64,000 bases of DNA from Mycolicibacterium aurum. Lineage in GTDB: Bacteria > Actinomycetota > Actinomycetes > Mycobacteriales > Mycobacteriaceae. Made by a program: the position numbers and the translations under genes. The stretch lies in contig NZ_LR134356.1 of assembly GCF_900637195.1 (NCBI RefSeq), forward strand, positions 4,154,001 through 4,218,000. The letters are read 5' to 3'. The notes beneath the pieces were generated by a model. That model worked only from the letters and a program-made list of their open reading frames with translations. It ran no database searches and had not been told where the DNA came from. This document shows positions 7,530-16,231 of this stretch, in pieces; position 1 is the first letter of the stretch, and every line of letters starts with the position of its first letter.

Positions 7530-8900
7530 TTGAGTGTCGACGACGTCGTGAACGGCACCGCCGACGACAGCCACCGCACCAGCACCTACCACTTCGACCG
7601 GCATACGCCCGAGTACCGGCTGCAATTCGAGAAGATCACCGAGGAGATGCAGCGCAAGTGTCCGTTGGCGTGGACGGACACCTACGACGGGCACTGGGTT
7701 GCCGCGGACAGCAAGCACGTCTTCGAGCTCGCCCGCTGCCCCGCGGTGTCCAACCACCACGACATCAGCGGTGAGACGCCGTTCAAGGGCATCACCATCC
7801 CGAAAGCCAGTCGCGCCACCGTCGTTCGTGGCGGCATCCTCGAGATGGATGAGCCCGAGCACAGCGCCTATCGCGGCGCACTGAATCCCTATCTCTCGCC
7901 GGCGGCGATCAAGCGCTGGGAGCCCTTCGTCGACGAGATCACCCGCGCCGCCCTCGACGAACACATCGAATCGGGCCGCATCGATTTCGTCGAAGACCTC
8001 GCCAACGTCGTACCGGCGGTGTTCACGCTGGCGATGATGGGCATCGACCTCAAGAAGTGGAACGTCTACAGCGAGCCCACTCACGCCTCGGTGTACACCC
8101 CCGAACACGCCCCGGAACGCGAGAAGATCAACGAGCAGCACCGGGACATGGGCATCGACCTGATCACCAACATGATGGAGATCCGCGAGAACCCCCGGCC
8201 CGGGCTGGTCAATGCGTTGCTGCAGTTGCGCATCGACGGCGAGCCGGCTCCTGACATGGAGATCCTGGGCAACCTGGGGTTGATCATCGGCGGAGGGTTC
8301 GACACCACGACGGCACTCACCGCGCACGCGCTGGAGTGGCTCGGCGAGCACCCCGAGGAGCGAGGCAGGCTCAGTCGGGAACGCGACAAGTTGTTGCACC
8401 CCGCCACCGAGGAGTTCCTCCGCTTCTTCACACCGGCCCCCGGCGACGGACGGACCTTCGCCGAGGATGTCGAGGTCGCGGGCCAGCAGTTCAAGCAGTT
8501 CGAGCGGCTGTGGTTGTCGTGGGCGATGGCCAACCGCGACCCGTCGGTGTTCGAGAACCCCAACGAGATCGTGATGGACCGTAAAGGTAACCGGCACTTC
8601 AGCTTCGGCATCGGTGTACATCGCTGCGTCGGTTCCAACGTCGCGCGCACCGTGTTCAAGTCGATGCTCACCGCGGTGCTCGACCGGATGCCCGACTATG
8701 TATGCGACCCGGAGGGCACCGTGCACTACGACACCATCGGCGTCATCCAGGGCATGCGAAACCTGCCCGCCACGTTCACCCCGGGCACACCGCAGGGACC
8801 TGGACTGGACGAGACACTCGACAAGCTGCAACGGATCTGCGACGAGCAGGAGCTGGCCCGGCCCATCACCGAGCGCAAAGACGCCGCCGTCATCGACTAG
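7530..8900 (+). CDS. Cytochrome P450
   Basis: 456 residues, starting with TTG preceded by GGGAGA. The I-helix reads GGGFDTTT, the ExxR motif is in EEFLRFF, and the heme loop is FSFGIGVHRCVG with the thiolate ligand Cys366. Soluble bacterial class I P450 that would hydroxylate a hydrophobic substrate using electrons from the ferredoxin encoded just upstream. The C-terminus is about 30 residues longer than the other two P450s here. Its CYP subfamily cannot be assigned by eye. Confidence 0.93.
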   Translation: MSVDDVVNGTADDSHRTSTYHFDRHTPEYRLQFEKITEEMQRKCPLAWTDTYDGHWVAADSKHVFELARCPAVSNHHDISGETPFKGITIPKASRATVVRGGILEMDEPEHSAYRGALNPYLSPAAIKRWEPFVDEITRAALDEHIESGRIDFVEDLANVVPAVFTLAMMGIDLKKWNVYSEPTHASVYTPEHAPEREKINEQHRDMGIDLITNMMEIRENPRPGLVNALLQLRIDGEPAPDMEILGNLGLIIGGGFDTTTALTAHALEWLGEHPEERGRLSRERDKLLHPATEEFLRFFTPAPGDGRTFAEDVEVAGQQFKQFERLWLSWAMANRDPSVFENPNEIVMDRKGNRHFSFGIGVHRCVGSNVARTVFKSMLTAVLDRMPDYVCDPEGTVHYDTIGVIQGMRNLPATFTPGTPQGPGLDETLDKLQRICDEQELARPITERKDAAVID

Positions 8901-8970
8901 GCGCTGATCTCGCCCGTGATTCGCGGGGAGGTGGTTCGATGTGTAGCGGCGGAAGTTGGGAGGACGAGCG

Positions 8971-9408
8971 ATGAAGCTCAGCAAGATCGGTGCGGTGTCA
9001 GCGGCCCTGATGGCGACGGCGACCCTCCTCGCGCCGCCTTCGAATGCCGGCATGCAGCTGGGGAACTACGACCTGTGGACCAACAGGTATACGCAGGCTT
9101 CATGGTTCTGGTTCGTGAGTCTCTGCATCCCTGAGAAGTCCCCCGACTGCATCAATGTCGCCGCCCGCCCCCGGCTGAAGTTCTACGAGTACTACGAGAG
9201 CAAAGCCTGGCTGGTCGACGGCCGCTACACGTTCACCGTCGACGTGCCGGACGGGTTGCGGTGCTTCGGGTACAACATGCCGACCCGGGAGACCTACTCG
9301 TGGGACGCCGTCACCCTGGTCGGGACCATCGACTCGAAGTTCGACGTCGGTTGTTCCAACGGCCCGCCGGGAAGCCAGTTCTGGACGTTCAAGCTCCAAC
9401 GCCTCTGA
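8971..9408 (+). CDS. Exported protein of unknown function
   Basis: 145 residues from the ATG at 8971, which has GGGAGGA 6 nt upstream. Residues ~1-27 form a Sec signal peptide (MKLSKIGAVSAALMATATLL, then Ala/Pro-rich to SNAG). The mature part (~118 residues) is aromatic-rich and has four Cys (VSLC, DCIN, LRCFG, DVGC) that could form two disulfides, as expected outside the membrane. I do not recognise the family. It lies 70 nt after the P450 gene and converges with the DUF1214 gene, with a 60-bp palindromic repeat between them. Confidence 0.75.
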   Translation: MKLSKIGAVSAALMATATLLAPPSNAGMQLGNYDLWTNRYTQASWFWFVSLCIPEKSPDCINVAARPRLKFYEYYESKAWLVDGRYTFTVDVPDGLRCFGYNMPTRETYSWDAVTLVGTIDSKFDVGCSNGPPGSQFWTFKLQRL

Positions 9409-9414
9409 CCTTCC

Positions 9415-9474
9415 GCGAGCGTGCGTGTCTGCAGGCGACACGCCGCGCCAATCCCGCATTTCACGCACGCTCGC
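9415..9474. repeat. 60-bp palindromic repeat, copy 1
   Basis: Perfect 13-bp arms GCGAGCGTGCGTG (9415-9427) and CACGCACGCTCGC (9462-9474) around a 34-nt centre that has its own GTGTC/GACAC stem. It sits between two convergent genes and could act as a two-way terminator. A second copy with identical arms and spacing is at 28101-28160. Confidence 0.85.
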
Positions 9475-9488
9475 CGCGCCCCCGCGGT

Positions 9489-10700
9489 TCAGAGCAAGGA
9501 GTAGCGCTGCCGGACTGCGGTGAATCGTGTCCACATCTGGGCGGTCCGCTCGTCGGCAGTGACGGTCGCGGTGTCTGCGGGAAGCACAGCGGTCAGGTCG
9601 TCGTGCTTGACCACCTCGGCACGCAATACCGCGGGAGAGCCCTCGAGCATGTGCCGGTAGGTGAGGTTGCCGCGGTGAAAGCCCTGGGTGTCCATCCAGT
9701 TCTGCACCCCCGGGTCGGTGTGGGCGAGGACCACCCTGACCTTGCCGTCGGAGTCGATGCTCGTGCGGCTGGGCGTGTAGCTGACCGGCCGGTACAGGAA
9801 ATCCATGCTGTTGAAGAAGACGCCCATATTGGTGAGCATCCACAACCCCTCGTGGGCATCGAACTCGACGACGAGGGCCTCGTCGGCGGCCAGCTTCCAG
9901 TGCATGTTCGCCGCGGCACGACCACGCAGCACATCGTCTCCCGCCGTCGCGGCCGCCGGGAATGTGTTCGGCTGTTCGGCGTCGACTCCCCCGTAGGTGA
10001 ACGGGTACTCGGGCCAGTCATCCATCACTGCAGTGACGAACTCGCCGGCCCACGCGATGGCATCAAGCATCTCGTCGGAGGTCGGCAGCGGTTTGGGTGC
10101 TGCCATGTCCACCCGCTCGATGCGTAGCCGGGCGGGCTGCTCGTCCCAGGAGTCGAAGCCCTGCCGGATGAAGATCTTGCGCGAGCCTGCCGTGGTGGGT
10201 AACCAGTTCGGACCGCGTTGCGCTCCACCCACATACACCTCGACCATGCCGTCGGGGTCCACCGTGAGCGCTCCGCCGAGCAGGTTCGCCTCGGGCACAT
10301 CACCGAAGGGCTCGTGCAGCACCCCCGGCCCGCTGGGTCGCGGGCCCTGGACGGTGATGTTGATGAACCGCGCCGTCCCGCGCTCCCCGATGATCCGGTA
10401 GGTCGATTCGCCGTCGATCCACGCCTGCTGATAGGTGAAATCGGCGCAGTCACCGCCCAGTTTGCGGGTGGGCCCGCAGAATGCGTGCAGGGCCGGGTAA
10501 CGGGTGTCCCTGGTCTCCAGCGCCAGATCGAACGCCTGGCCCAGGTTCTGCGTGAGGAATCGCAGGGCGTCGACGCGATGCGTCGACGTCGCGGGGTTGT
10601 CGGCCTTGAACACCTGCGCGCCCGCGACGCTGAGCTTCTCGCAGAACACCTTCCACGCGCCATAGAGTGCCTCGTCGTCGGGTCCGTCTCCGAACGCCAT
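9489..10700 (-). CDS. DUF1214-domain protein
   Basis: 403 residues from the ATG at 10700; a longer reading would overlap the upstream gene. The C-terminal part (ALVVEFDAHEGLWMLTNMG, then WMDTQGFHRGNLTYRHML) resembles DUF1214 proteins. Their biochemical role is not settled and I do not assign one. No signal peptide or membrane segment is apparent. Last gene of a minus-strand run with the TIM-barrel, sulfotransferase-like, LLM and acyl-CoA dehydrogenase genes, 4 nt after the TIM-barrel gene. It converges with the exported-protein gene. Confidence 0.6.
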   Translation of the reverse strand: MAFGDGPDDEALYGAWKVFCEKLSVAGAQVFKADNPATSTHRVDALRFLTQNLGQAFDLALETRDTRYPALHAFCGPTRKLGGDCADFTYQQAWIDGESTYRIIGERGTARFINITVQGPRPSGPGVLHEPFGDVPEANLLGGALTVDPDGMVEVYVGGAQRGPNWLPTTAGSRKIFIRQGFDSWDEQPARLRIERVDMAAPKPLPTSDEMLDAIAWAGEFVTAVMDDWPEYPFTYGGVDAEQPNTFPAAATAGDDVLRGRAAANMHWKLAADEALVVEFDAHEGLWMLTNMGVFFNSMDFLYRPVSYTPSRTSIDSDGKVRVVLAHTDPGVQNWMDTQGFHRGNLTYRHMLEGSPAVLRAEVVKHDDLTAVLPADTATVTADERTAQMWTRFTAVRQRYSLL

Positions 10701-10704
10701 CGGG

Positions 10705-11484
10705 CTACCCACCCTCCGCAATGTGGGAAAGCATCGCCGAGACCGTCAAGCATGCGCGCGTGGCTGCCTCCAGCCGTCCCTCCCGCTCGATCCTCGGCCC
10801 GATCAGCTCGAGGTCGAAACCGTGCGGATATCCACCTGCGAGCACCTGGGCCACGAGAGGTTCGATCGGGATCGAGCCGTCGCCGGGGACCGCACGGGCG
10901 GGCAGCGCCCGGTCACCGAGCACATAGTCGCTGAGCTGGATCAGCTCGGTGCGGGGCAGGGCTCGATCGACGAGGGCGGGCAGGTGTGCCTCGGTCCAGC
11001 AGTGGAACACGTCGATGCAGACGCCGAGATCTGCCCGCTCGGCGAGCTCGACCGTGTCCCTCAGCGAGTGGGCGATGTGGATGTCGGCATACAGTCCCGA
11101 AGCGTTCTCGATCGCCAGCGCCACCCCCGCCTCCCGCGCATCGCCGACACAGGGCCGGACCGCTTCGCAGAACCTGTCGGCGGCGTCCTGCCATGTGCGG
11201 TCTTCCCGCCCGCCGGTCAGCATGTACACCACTCGGGCGCCCACCCCGGCGGCCGCCTCGATCACCCGGCGCAGCCCGTCGGCCGTGTCGAACAGATGGA
11301 ACACCGATTCCACCGAAACGCCCTGCCTCGACAGCGTTCTCACCACAGCGGGGTCGGACAGCTGCGTGTCGATGAGGCTGAGCCGGCGTAACCCGATGGA
11401 CTCCCAGTGCGAACACAGCTCATCCGTCCGCGACCCGGAGAACGTCACGCTGTGGACAGACAGGCGTTCGTCGGGCTCGGGCAT
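10705..11484 (-). CDS. TIM-barrel sugar-phosphate isomerase/epimerase-like protein
   Basis: 259 residues from the ATG at 11484, one nucleotide after the sulfotransferase-like stop. The segments ARVVYMLTGG, VALAIENASG, LGVCIDVFHCW, ELIQLSDYVLG and GFDLELIGPRI follow the strand order of xylose-isomerase-like (AP endonuclease 2) TIM barrels, with Glu, Asp, His and Glu at the expected metal-ligand positions. Such proteins isomerise, epimerise or dehydrate polyols and enols. In a lipid-catabolic operon a sugar substrate seems unlikely, so a keto-enol isomerase is possible. The real substrate is unknown. Confidence 0.7.
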   Translation of the reverse strand: MPEPDERLSVHSVTFSGSRTDELCSHWESIGLRRLSLIDTQLSDPAVVRTLSRQGVSVESVFHLFDTADGLRRVIEAAAGVGARVVYMLTGGREDRTWQDAADRFCEAVRPCVGDAREAGVALAIENASGLYADIHIAHSLRDTVELAERADLGVCIDVFHCWTEAHLPALVDRALPRTELIQLSDYVLGDRALPARAVPGDGSIPIEPLVAQVLAGGYPHGFDLELIGPRIEREGRLEAATRACLTVSAMLSHIAEGG

Positions 11485-11485
11485 C

Positions 11486-12655
11486 TCAATCGCGCTTCTC
11501 GACGTCGACACCGAAACGGTCCCGGAACGGCCGGAACTCCTCGTGCAGCGCGTCAAGGTCTTCCCCGATGTCGGTGAGCAGCCGCGTCGAGTACCGGAAC
11601 TTGCCGTGGCGATCGCCCTTGTTGGCGGCCAGATAGTCGCGCATCCGCGTCTCCGCTGCGCCGACCAACATTCTGCCGCAGAAGTCGTAGTAGCCACGCA
11701 CCGTCCCCACCGGGTCAGCGACGAAGTCCGTGTACCGGACATGCCTGATCCGCGGGTCGCTCACGAGTGGGTTCGTCATCGTGTTCGCGACGCTCGCGCG
11801 CGTCAGCTCCAGGTGCATTTTCGCCGCGGCATGCAGGTCTACCGGCCCGACGATGCCTTCCAGGATGTCGGCCATCATCATCGTGCGCGACGCCGCCACC
11901 TGCACCGGATCGCGGTGCAACCACAGCAGCCGCGCGTCAGGGTAGGTGGCGAAGAGCTCGGCAAGCCTGAAGCCGTGGAAGCCCTTGAGAACCCAGTACT
12001 TCCGCGGCCGGTTGTACTGGAACTGCTGCAGCATCGCCCGGTGGATGCGGTACTGCGCCGGCGGATCCGTCGGGAGTCCGCCGACCACCGTCTGCATCGG
12101 AACCCGCCACCACGCCGTCGGCGTCATGACCCGGAAGTCGAACGCCCACGTGCGCTCGTCCTCGGGGAGCCCGTCGCCGAGCATGTCGTTGTACGGATGA
12201 CTGTGCAGCCATTTCGGTAACTTCGCATTGATCTCGCGCCAGTCGGCGTCGGCGCGTGCCCGGCGGGCATCGTCGGGTCCGGTGACACCGGGCGGTGGCG
12301 ATGGGTACATCACCTCCCAGAAGCGCAGCGCGCGGGCGTCCGGGTCGACCGACATCAGCGCATGCATCAACGTTGTGCCCGAACGGGGTTCACCGGTGAC
12401 GAACATCGGACTGTCGATGATCTCGTCCGCGACGGGATACCTCTCGCGGTCGGCGAAGAACTCCAGCCGGGTGGTGAGCAACCAGTGGCACACGTCGGCG
12501 GCTCGGCGGCGCCCGTGCGAATCCATGCCCAGATCGTTGAGGAGGTCGACCGCCGCGCCGAAGCGTCGGGCAAGTGAGGGGTCACCGTAGTCGGTCAGAC
12601 CAGTCTCGGTTTCTGCCCGGGCGAGCATGGCCCCGGCATCCAACAGTGCGCTCAT
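11486..12655 (-). CDS. Sulfotransferase-family protein
   Basis: 389 residues from the ATG at 12655, which overlaps the stop of the LLM gene (ATGA). GEPRSGTTLMH near residue ~90 is the 5'-phosphosulfate loop of PAPS sulfotransferases, and WLHRDPVQVAAS fits the 3'-phosphate-binding strand and helix. The length matches the mycobacterial sulfotransferase-3/Stf0-like group, often found in lipid and steroid gene clusters. It would transfer sulfate to a hydroxyl of a lipid-like substrate. Why a catabolic operon needs it is unclear; solubilising or parking an intermediate is one idea. Confidence 0.8.
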   Translation of the reverse strand: MSALLDAGAMLARAETETGLTDYGDPSLARRFGAAVDLLNDLGMDSHGRRRAADVCHWLLTTRLEFFADRERYPVADEIIDSPMFVTGEPRSGTTLMHALMSVDPDARALRFWEVMYPSPPPGVTGPDDARRARADADWREINAKLPKWLHSHPYNDMLGDGLPEDERTWAFDFRVMTPTAWWRVPMQTVVGGLPTDPPAQYRIHRAMLQQFQYNRPRKYWVLKGFHGFRLAELFATYPDARLLWLHRDPVQVAASRTMMMADILEGIVGPVDLHAAAKMHLELTRASVANTMTNPLVSDPRIRHVRYTDFVADPVGTVRGYYDFCGRMLVGAAETRMRDYLAANKGDRHGKFRYSTRLLTDIGEDLDALHEEFRPFRDRFGVDVEKRD

Positions 12656-13779
12656 TCGACGCTCCCGCACAACGACAACAACGCGTCCTCTGCATCTGCA
12701 ACGTTGCGGGCTGACGCGGCAGCGTAGTTCAGCCCGGCCATCGCCCCGTAGTCCAGGATCTTCGGTACCCTCAGGCCCGCGTCGACGTAGTCCTTGACCA
12801 CTCGGGCCACCTGCGCGGGCGTGCCGTGGGGCACCATCGCCAGGATCATCTCCGGCTCGACGCGGTCGAGAAAGTCGACGAGGCGCTCCCGGGTCAGCGC
12901 ACCGGGATCGATGTCGTGGAAACCGCCCCAGTCCGCACCCATCGGGTGTTCGAAGCCGAACGCGTCCAACACCTGCGCCGACACCTGGAGCAAGAACGAC
13001 TTCACCAACGGCGCCTGCAGCACCTCCGCGAGTTCGGCTTCGTCACGCCCCATCACGCAGACCTGGATGAAGCACGGTGTGATCCCGTCGGGATCCCGGT
13101 CCGCGCGCTCCGCGGAAGCCTTGACCCGCGAGAGCTTTTCGGCGTAATCGTCCGGTGTCCACGCGCCGGCGGGCCACCATCCGTCGGCGTAGCGGCCGGC
13201 GATGTCCAACGAGCGCGGTCCGCTGGCCCCGATCCAGATCGGCGGCACGCGTCCTTCGTAGGGTTCGGTATCGAGCCGGGCGTGGCGGAGCCGGAAGAAT
13301 CGGCCGTCGAAGTCGACGGGCCCGGCGCTGTCCCAGAGCAACCGGATCACGTGCAGCGCCTCTTCGAATCGACCTACGGGACGGCTGAAGTCGAAGCCGT
13401 AGGGGACGATGTTCTCACTCTCTCCGCTGCCGAGCCCGAGCACGAACCTGCCCTTGGAGAGATGGTCGATGGTCAGCGCGCTCTGCGCGAGAGACGCCGG
13501 ATGGCGGCGCACGGTGTCGACGACGCTGGTGACCAGCGGCACGTTCTCGGTCAGCACCGCGGCCGCAGCCGCCACCGCCATGCCGTCGAGGTGGCGATGG
13601 GGCGACGGCGACGCGACGGCCAGGTCGGTGAACTCCGGCGTCCAGATCGAGTCCGGCCAGAAGCTGACCATGTGGTCGGGTAACCAGATGGAGTGGTAGC
13701 GCCCGCTGTCGAGCCGGTCCAGCTGCCCGAGGTCCAGCGGCAGCGTGGTCCGCAGGAACGCAGCGGGCTGAACCACCAT
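12652..13779 (-). CDS. LLM-class (F420-type) oxidoreductase
   Basis: 375 residues with the luciferase-like barrel pattern: SIWLPDHM near the start, HLSKGRFVLGLGSGE in the middle, and PIWIGASGPRSLDIAGRYADGW. Mycobacterial members of this group mostly use coenzyme F420 to reduce ketones or oxidise alcohols; FMN-dependent monooxygenases are the alternative. It starts 9 nt after the acyl-CoA dehydrogenase stop and overlaps the sulfotransferase-like gene by 4 nt, so it belongs to that operon. Confidence 0.82.
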   Translation of the reverse strand: MVVQPAAFLRTTLPLDLGQLDRLDSGRYHSIWLPDHMVSFWPDSIWTPEFTDLAVASPSPHRHLDGMAVAAAAAVLTENVPLVTSVVDTVRRHPASLAQSALTIDHLSKGRFVLGLGSGESENIVPYGFDFSRPVGRFEEALHVIRLLWDSAGPVDFDGRFFRLRHARLDTEPYEGRVPPIWIGASGPRSLDIAGRYADGWWPAGAWTPDDYAEKLSRVKASAERADRDPDGITPCFIQVCVMGRDEAELAEVLQAPLVKSFLLQVSAQVLDAFGFEHPMGADWGGFHDIDPGALTRERLVDFLDRVEPEMILAMVPHGTPAQVARVVKDYVDAGLRVPKILDYGAMAGLNYAAASARNVADAEDALLSLCGSVE

Positions 13780-13787
13780 GTCCGCGG

Positions 13788-14975
13788 CTATCGTCGCGGC
13801 AGACCCAGCACCTGCTGGGCAATGATGTTGCGCTGGATCTCCGAGGTACCGCCCGCGATCGTGCCGCCGAAACTTCGGCAGTAGCGCTCGAACCAGCTGG
13901 CGAAGTAGTGGTCGAGATTCATGTGCGCGTAGGGACCCGACGTCGCGGGGTGGACGAGGCCTTCGGGGCCGGCGGCTTCCAAAGCAAGACCCTCGACCCG
14001 CTGCTCAGCCTCTGCGCCAAGCAGTTTCGGGATGGACACCGACGCCACATCGACTTCGCCGCGTGCCGCCTTGGCGATGCCCACCGATCCGAGCAGACGC
14101 AGCGCCTCGTAGTCCATGATGCTAGTGGCCAGCGCATCGCGCTCCAGGACGTCCTTGGGTCGAAAGTCCGCGATGGTGTTGGCGATCCGATCCGCGAAGC
14201 CCAGCCACATCATCGTGCGTTCGTGTCCGAGTGAGCCGTTGGCGACCCCCCACCCTCCGTTGAGCGGGCCGACGAGGTTCTCGACGGGCACTCGGACATC
14301 GGTGAAGAACACCTCGTTGAAGTCCAGATTCTCGAGTCCGGTCATGTCGGCGAACGGCCGGCATACCACGCCGTCGAGGTCGGTGGGGATCAGCAGCACG
14401 CTGATTCCCTTGTGTTTCGGTGCGTCCGGGTCGGTCCGCACGAACGTGAGCAGGAAGTCGGCGTCGTGGGCGCCGGAGGTCCACACCTTCTGCCCGTTGA
14501 CGACGAAGTGGTCGCCTTCTGAATCCGTCGAGCGAACGGCTTTGGTGCGCAGCGACGCCAGATCGGATCCCGCGCTGGGTTCGCTCATACCGAGGGAGGC
14601 GGTGCGCTCGCCCCGCAGCACCGGCACCGCCCACGTGTGCTTCTGTTCCTCGGATCCGAAGGTCAGCAGTGAGGCGGCGATGATGTTGACGCCCTGCGGG
14701 TTGAAGCTGTGGTAGATCCGTCGACGGCACAGTTCCTCGGCGTGCACGAATGTCTGCAGCACAGTGGCGTTTCGGCCGCCGAACTCAGGTGGCTGCGCGG
14801 GAAGCAGCCAGCCGTTGTCGAACAGCAGCCGCTGCCAGTCGCGCGCCCATTGCGGCATGTGCGACACCGACCGCGGACGCTCCAGAGTCTGAGACGGTGA
14901 CGGGGTGTGCTCGTCGAGGAAGGCGGAGAACTCGGCTCGGAATTCCTCGACGTCGGAGTCGAAAGCCAGCTGCAT
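13788..14975 (-). CDS. Acyl-CoA dehydrogenase, larger subunit of a probable heteromer
   Basis: 395 residues. Flavin- and acyl-CoA-binding segments are visible (GMSEPSAGSDLASL, VNGQKVWTSGAHDADFLL), and the C-terminus has GGTSEIQRNIIAQQVLGLP, where the Glu of TSE is the usual catalytic base. It follows the shorter acyl-CoA dehydrogenase with a 1-nt TAATG overlap. Such adjacent pairs in mycobacteria form alpha2-beta2 enzymes used for steroid side chains or rings (FadE28/FadE29-like), with one FAD per heterodimer. It introduces a double bond alpha,beta to the CoA ester. Confidence 0.9.
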   Translation of the reverse strand: MQLAFDSDVEEFRAEFSAFLDEHTPSPSQTLERPRSVSHMPQWARDWQRLLFDNGWLLPAQPPEFGGRNATVLQTFVHAEELCRRRIYHSFNPQGVNIIAASLLTFGSEEQKHTWAVPVLRGERTASLGMSEPSAGSDLASLRTKAVRSTDSEGDHFVVNGQKVWTSGAHDADFLLTFVRTDPDAPKHKGISVLLIPTDLDGVVCRPFADMTGLENLDFNEVFFTDVRVPVENLVGPLNGGWGVANGSLGHERTMMWLGFADRIANTIADFRPKDVLERDALATSIMDYEALRLLGSVGIAKAARGEVDVASVSIPKLLGAEAEQRVEGLALEAAGPEGLVHPATSGPYAHMNLDHYFASWFERYCRSFGGTIAGGTSEIQRNIIAQQVLGLPRR

Positions 14976-15988
14976 TACAGATCCCTTCCGTATTCCTCCG
15001 CGATCAACGCCCGGTGCTCAGGGGCACCGCCGAGCAGGAATTCGCCTGCCTTGGCCCGCTTGAGCGCGAACTGCAGGTCGTTCTCCCAGGTGAATCCCAT
15101 GGCACCGAAGAGCTGGATCCCGTGCCGGAAGACCAGGGCCTGACACTCCCCTGCCGAAGCCTTCGCCATCGCCGCGGCCAGGCGGCGGCGCGGGTCGTCC
15201 GCGGCGATGGTCAGCGCCGCGAAGTACGAGAGCGCCCGTGCGCGCTCGATCGCGACATACATGTCGGTTGCCTTGTGCTGGACGGCCTGGAAGGTGCCGA
15301 TCGCCACCCCGAACTGCTGGCGGCTCTTCGCGTGCTCCAGCACGAGATCCAGAATGCGTTGGCACGCGCCGACCATCGTGATGGCCATGCCCATCAGCGC
15401 GACGTGGCGCGCGCGCTCGGTGTCGGCGGGCACACGGTCGGAATCGAGGACGTGAACGCCGGTCAACGAGACCTCGGCCACGTGGAGCACCGGGTCGAAG
15501 ACCTCGACGCGCCTGGTGGTGACGGTGCCGGGGTCGGCGCGCAGATCGACACAGAAGACTCCGGCCGGCGTCACGACGGCGAGGCGTTCCGCACGGTCGC
15601 CATCGAGGACGAAGCGGTCGGTTCCGGAAAGCACCCAGCCGTCGGCGTCGCGGATCGCGGACACCCCTGAATACACTGCGGCGCCGGCGCCGGTGGGCTC
15701 GAAGCGATCCCCGACCAGGGGTGCGAACTGCGTCAGCGTCGCCAGGAACGGCGTCGGGTCGGTGGCCCGTCCGAGCTCTTCGAGCACTATTGCAAGCTCG
15801 ACGGCGTTTTCGGATTCGGTCAGCTCCGTCCACCCCGCGTCGAGATAGCTCTGCCACAGAGGCGCGGGATCGACGCCGTTCTCGGCGATATCGCGGATCA
15901 GCGACGCGGGACACTGCTTGGACACCGCGTCACGCACAGTCTCTTGCCATAGCCGCTGATCAGCGTCGAACTCGAGTAACACCCGCAT
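14975..15988 (-). CDS. Acyl-CoA dehydrogenase, smaller subunit of a probable heteromer
   Basis: 337 residues from the ATG at 15988, shorter than a stand-alone enzyme (~380). It has the C-terminal SRQQFGVAIGTFQAVQHK motif and FGAMGFTWENDLQ, but no TSE catalytic-base motif, as expected of the partner subunit in alpha2-beta2 acyl-CoA dehydrogenases. First gene of the minus-strand operon. Its start is 22 nt from a near-perfect palindrome at 16010-16032; a longer reading to 16030 would run across that operator. Confidence 0.88.
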   Translation of the reverse strand: MRVLLEFDADQRLWQETVRDAVSKQCPASLIRDIAENGVDPAPLWQSYLDAGWTELTESENAVELAIVLEELGRATDPTPFLATLTQFAPLVGDRFEPTGAGAAVYSGVSAIRDADGWVLSGTDRFVLDGDRAERLAVVTPAGVFCVDLRADPGTVTTRRVEVFDPVLHVAEVSLTGVHVLDSDRVPADTERARHVALMGMAITMVGACQRILDLVLEHAKSRQQFGVAIGTFQAVQHKATDMYVAIERARALSYFAALTIAADDPRRRLAAAMAKASAGECQALVFRHGIQLFGAMGFTWENDLQFALKRAKAGEFLLGGAPEHRALIAEEYGRDL

Positions 15989-16009
15989 GCCTCCTGTGGC
16001 CGTCCGTGC

Positions 16010-16032
16010 GAATGAGAATAGCATTCTCATTC
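16010..16032. promoter_or_regulatory. 23-bp operator palindrome
   Basis: Arms GAATGAGAAT and ATTCTCATTC are perfectly complementary around a 3-nt centre (AGC). The core TGAGAATAGCATTCTCA (16013-16029) is the best example of the window's recurring TGAGAA-N5-TTCTCA motif. It lies 22 nt before the acyl-CoA dehydrogenase start (minus) and 200 nt before the amidohydrolase GTG (plus), so it could control both directions. A TetR-family dimer is the likeliest binder. Confidence 0.75.
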
Positions 16033-16231
16033 ACGGTGTCATCGTTCTCGCCGAGTGGGTATGCATTTTCAGGTGAACAACGGTGAGTACACGCCCAGCG
16101 AGGGCTCCTACCAGGGCTGACTTTAAGCATGATGCTGGAGAACAGAATTCTTGCTATAGAAGAACAACGATCTACACTGGGGTCATCGTCGGTCGCGCTT
16201 TCGGCCGCGCGGATGTGAAGGACGGAGTCGC

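Noticed and set aside
7380..9053. 557-codon minus-strand frame across the ferredoxin/P450 region
   Set aside because: Antisense shadow of the P450 gene, which has all heme and I-helix motifs.
11486..12655. Sulfolipid biosynthesis locus
   Set aside because: Only a single sulfotransferase-like gene; no polyketide synthase or acyltransferase genes, and its operon partners are catabolic.
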